Source: Thysanoteuthis rhombus (Eukaryota; Mollusca; Cephalopoda; Oegopsida; Thysanoteuthidae). Taken from it: a stretch of 64,000 bases of DNA. Positions within the stretch are counted from its first letter, which is position 1. Each line of letters opens with the position of its first letter. Shown piece by piece: positions 63,212 through 64,000 of the stretch. Under the pieces are notes generated by a model that had not been told where the DNA came from, made no database searches, and saw only the letters and a program-made list of their open reading frames with translations. A program made the position numbers and the translations under genes. The stretch spans positions 50,596,181-50,660,180 of the forward strand of contig OY735218.1 of the NCBI GenBank assembly GCA_963457665.1, given 5' to 3'.

Positions 63212-63478
63212 ACAGTAATTGTAGTTATTTCTATTATTATTCGGATTATCATCAACTTTGGTTGTTTTTCATACCAGGTTTCGGCCGTTGTACACTACGG
63301 CCTTCATCAGGTATCATCTGGTAGGTGTGGGGAAGTAACGAACCAAACCCTTATTTAACCGTAGAGTACAACGGCCGAGACGATATATGAAAAACAACCA
63401 AGATGAGAATAGTCCGAATAATAATAGAAATAATAATAATACTTCATCTCAAAAATTCAGAAAAACAGTAATTGTAGT
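63212..63478 (-). mobile_element. Hairpin element, probably Penelope-related, with 14-bp target duplication
   Basis: Two arms, 63225-63298 and 63361-63433, are inverted repeats of about 73 bases that match at roughly four positions in five, around a 62-base loop. A perfect 14-base direct repeat, acagtaattgtagt, flanks the element (63212-63225 and 63465-63478). Variable-length target duplications and inverted terminal copies are features of Penelope-like elements. The left arm on the minus strand holds CTGATGA and GAAAC around a 5-bp stem, resembling the hammerhead ribozymes known from such elements. Class is inferred; a foldback or non-autonomous DNA element is the alternative. Confidence 0.55.
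63278..63310 (-). ncRNA. Hammerhead-like ribozyme core (degenerate)
   Basis: The minus strand reads CTGATGA, an extra A, GGCCG, a 10-base loop, CGGCC, then GAAAC. Hammerhead ribozymes have CUGANGA, stem II, then GAAA. Stem I could form from AUAC before the core and GUAU after it. Against function: the extra A before stem II, a very small or absent stem III, and a G or awkward A where the cleavable H17 should be. Most likely a relic. Confidence 0.35.
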
Positions 63479-64000
63479 ATGGGTTAAAAAAATAGATGTA
63501 TAGCCTAAAAATCTACTTGAAGTTGTGTTGGCATTATTACCACGTATATAATCCTTTACTTTGGAATATAGAACTCATTTGGCCTTTGTATGTATGTATG
63601 ACTCGTCAGTTCCCGTTATATGGAATAAACAGACCTTGATGTGTAAATTTTGTAATTTCTCGTGTATTGCAATTTTTGTGCATGAGTGGCCCACAAAACC
63701 TGGATTCTCCCGAACCCCCTAGATCTGAATCCAATGCTGCAAATCAATGCTGCTTTTTTCCTTCCCTGTACTGCCACCCGACACCATTTTGTTTATCATA
63801 TGCCCCTTCTTCATTGAGGGCTTCTGAACGTCCACCACTAAATGTTACAGGGACGGGATGAATGAATACTGAACTTGCATGTCGCTCTCAGGTGTGTTAA
63901 TCCAACAGGTCAACCCGAAATCCACCGTTGTGTCTGGAACCTATCACCTGATCAGTGACTGGTATCTGATAAGGACCTCACTGAACATCAAACGGTGGCA
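63479..64000. other. Gene-free stretch to window end
   Basis: No supported gene. A somewhat GC-richer open frame at 63667-63861 (plus) has no recognised motif and no clear splice context. Confidence 0.5.

Overview
This window looks like a stretch of a repeat-rich, AT-rich animal genome, most likely a mollusc and plausibly a cephalopod. The reasons are long perfect (TA)n, (CT)n and (TTA)n tracts, many decayed RTE-type LINE ends, an R4/Dong-type LINE, Penelope-like remnants and no compact gene organisation. The species is an inference from repeat character only. No bacterial or viral gene organisation, rRNA, tRNA or CRISPR array was seen. Nearly all the DNA reads as intergenic or intronic. The only long open reading frame (minus strand, 50632-52911) belongs to a retrotransposon.

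Layout. 0-24 kb: unannotatable AT-rich DNA with simple repeats, two short RTE 3' ends (2.2 and 10.2 kb), a 0.95-kb polypyrimidine domain (5.9-6.8 kb), a dispersed repeat beside a composite microsatellite (14.4-15.0 kb), a diverged repeat pair (15.2 and 16.8 kb) and interleaved TA arrays (18.3-18.9 kb). 23.7-26 kb: an RTE copy with an internal deletion, then the best candidate for host coding sequence, two or three minus-strand exons ending in a stop codon that overlaps an AATAAA signal. 29-31 kb: a second copy of the microsatellite-linked repeat and a decayed class A GPCR-like sequence whose front and back halves lie on opposite strands. 34.2 kb: a hAT-like end. 35.7-37.9 kb: a diverged tandem array of units of about 0.5 kb. 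45.8-47.0 kb: an RTE insertion with an inverted 5' segment. 48.0-53.0 kb: four R4/Dong-like LINE copies, all minus strand, all 5'-truncated, strung through TTA repeats. 53.3 kb: a pogo/Tigger-like end. 55.8 kb: another RTE 3' end. 63.2 kb: a hairpin element with a 14-bp target duplication and a hammerhead-like core, probably Penelope-related.

The common thread is target-primed reverse transcription. RTE, R4-like and Penelope-like machinery all left products here, including two opposite-strand (5'-inverted) insertions, and simple repeats repeatedly serve as target or boundary. I see no multi-gene system and do not claim one. The most novel observations are the inverted GPCR-like copy, the R4-like array in TTA repeats with a reiterated 3' end, and the hairpin element at 63.2 kb. 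All were identified by eye and by family knowledge, without database searches.
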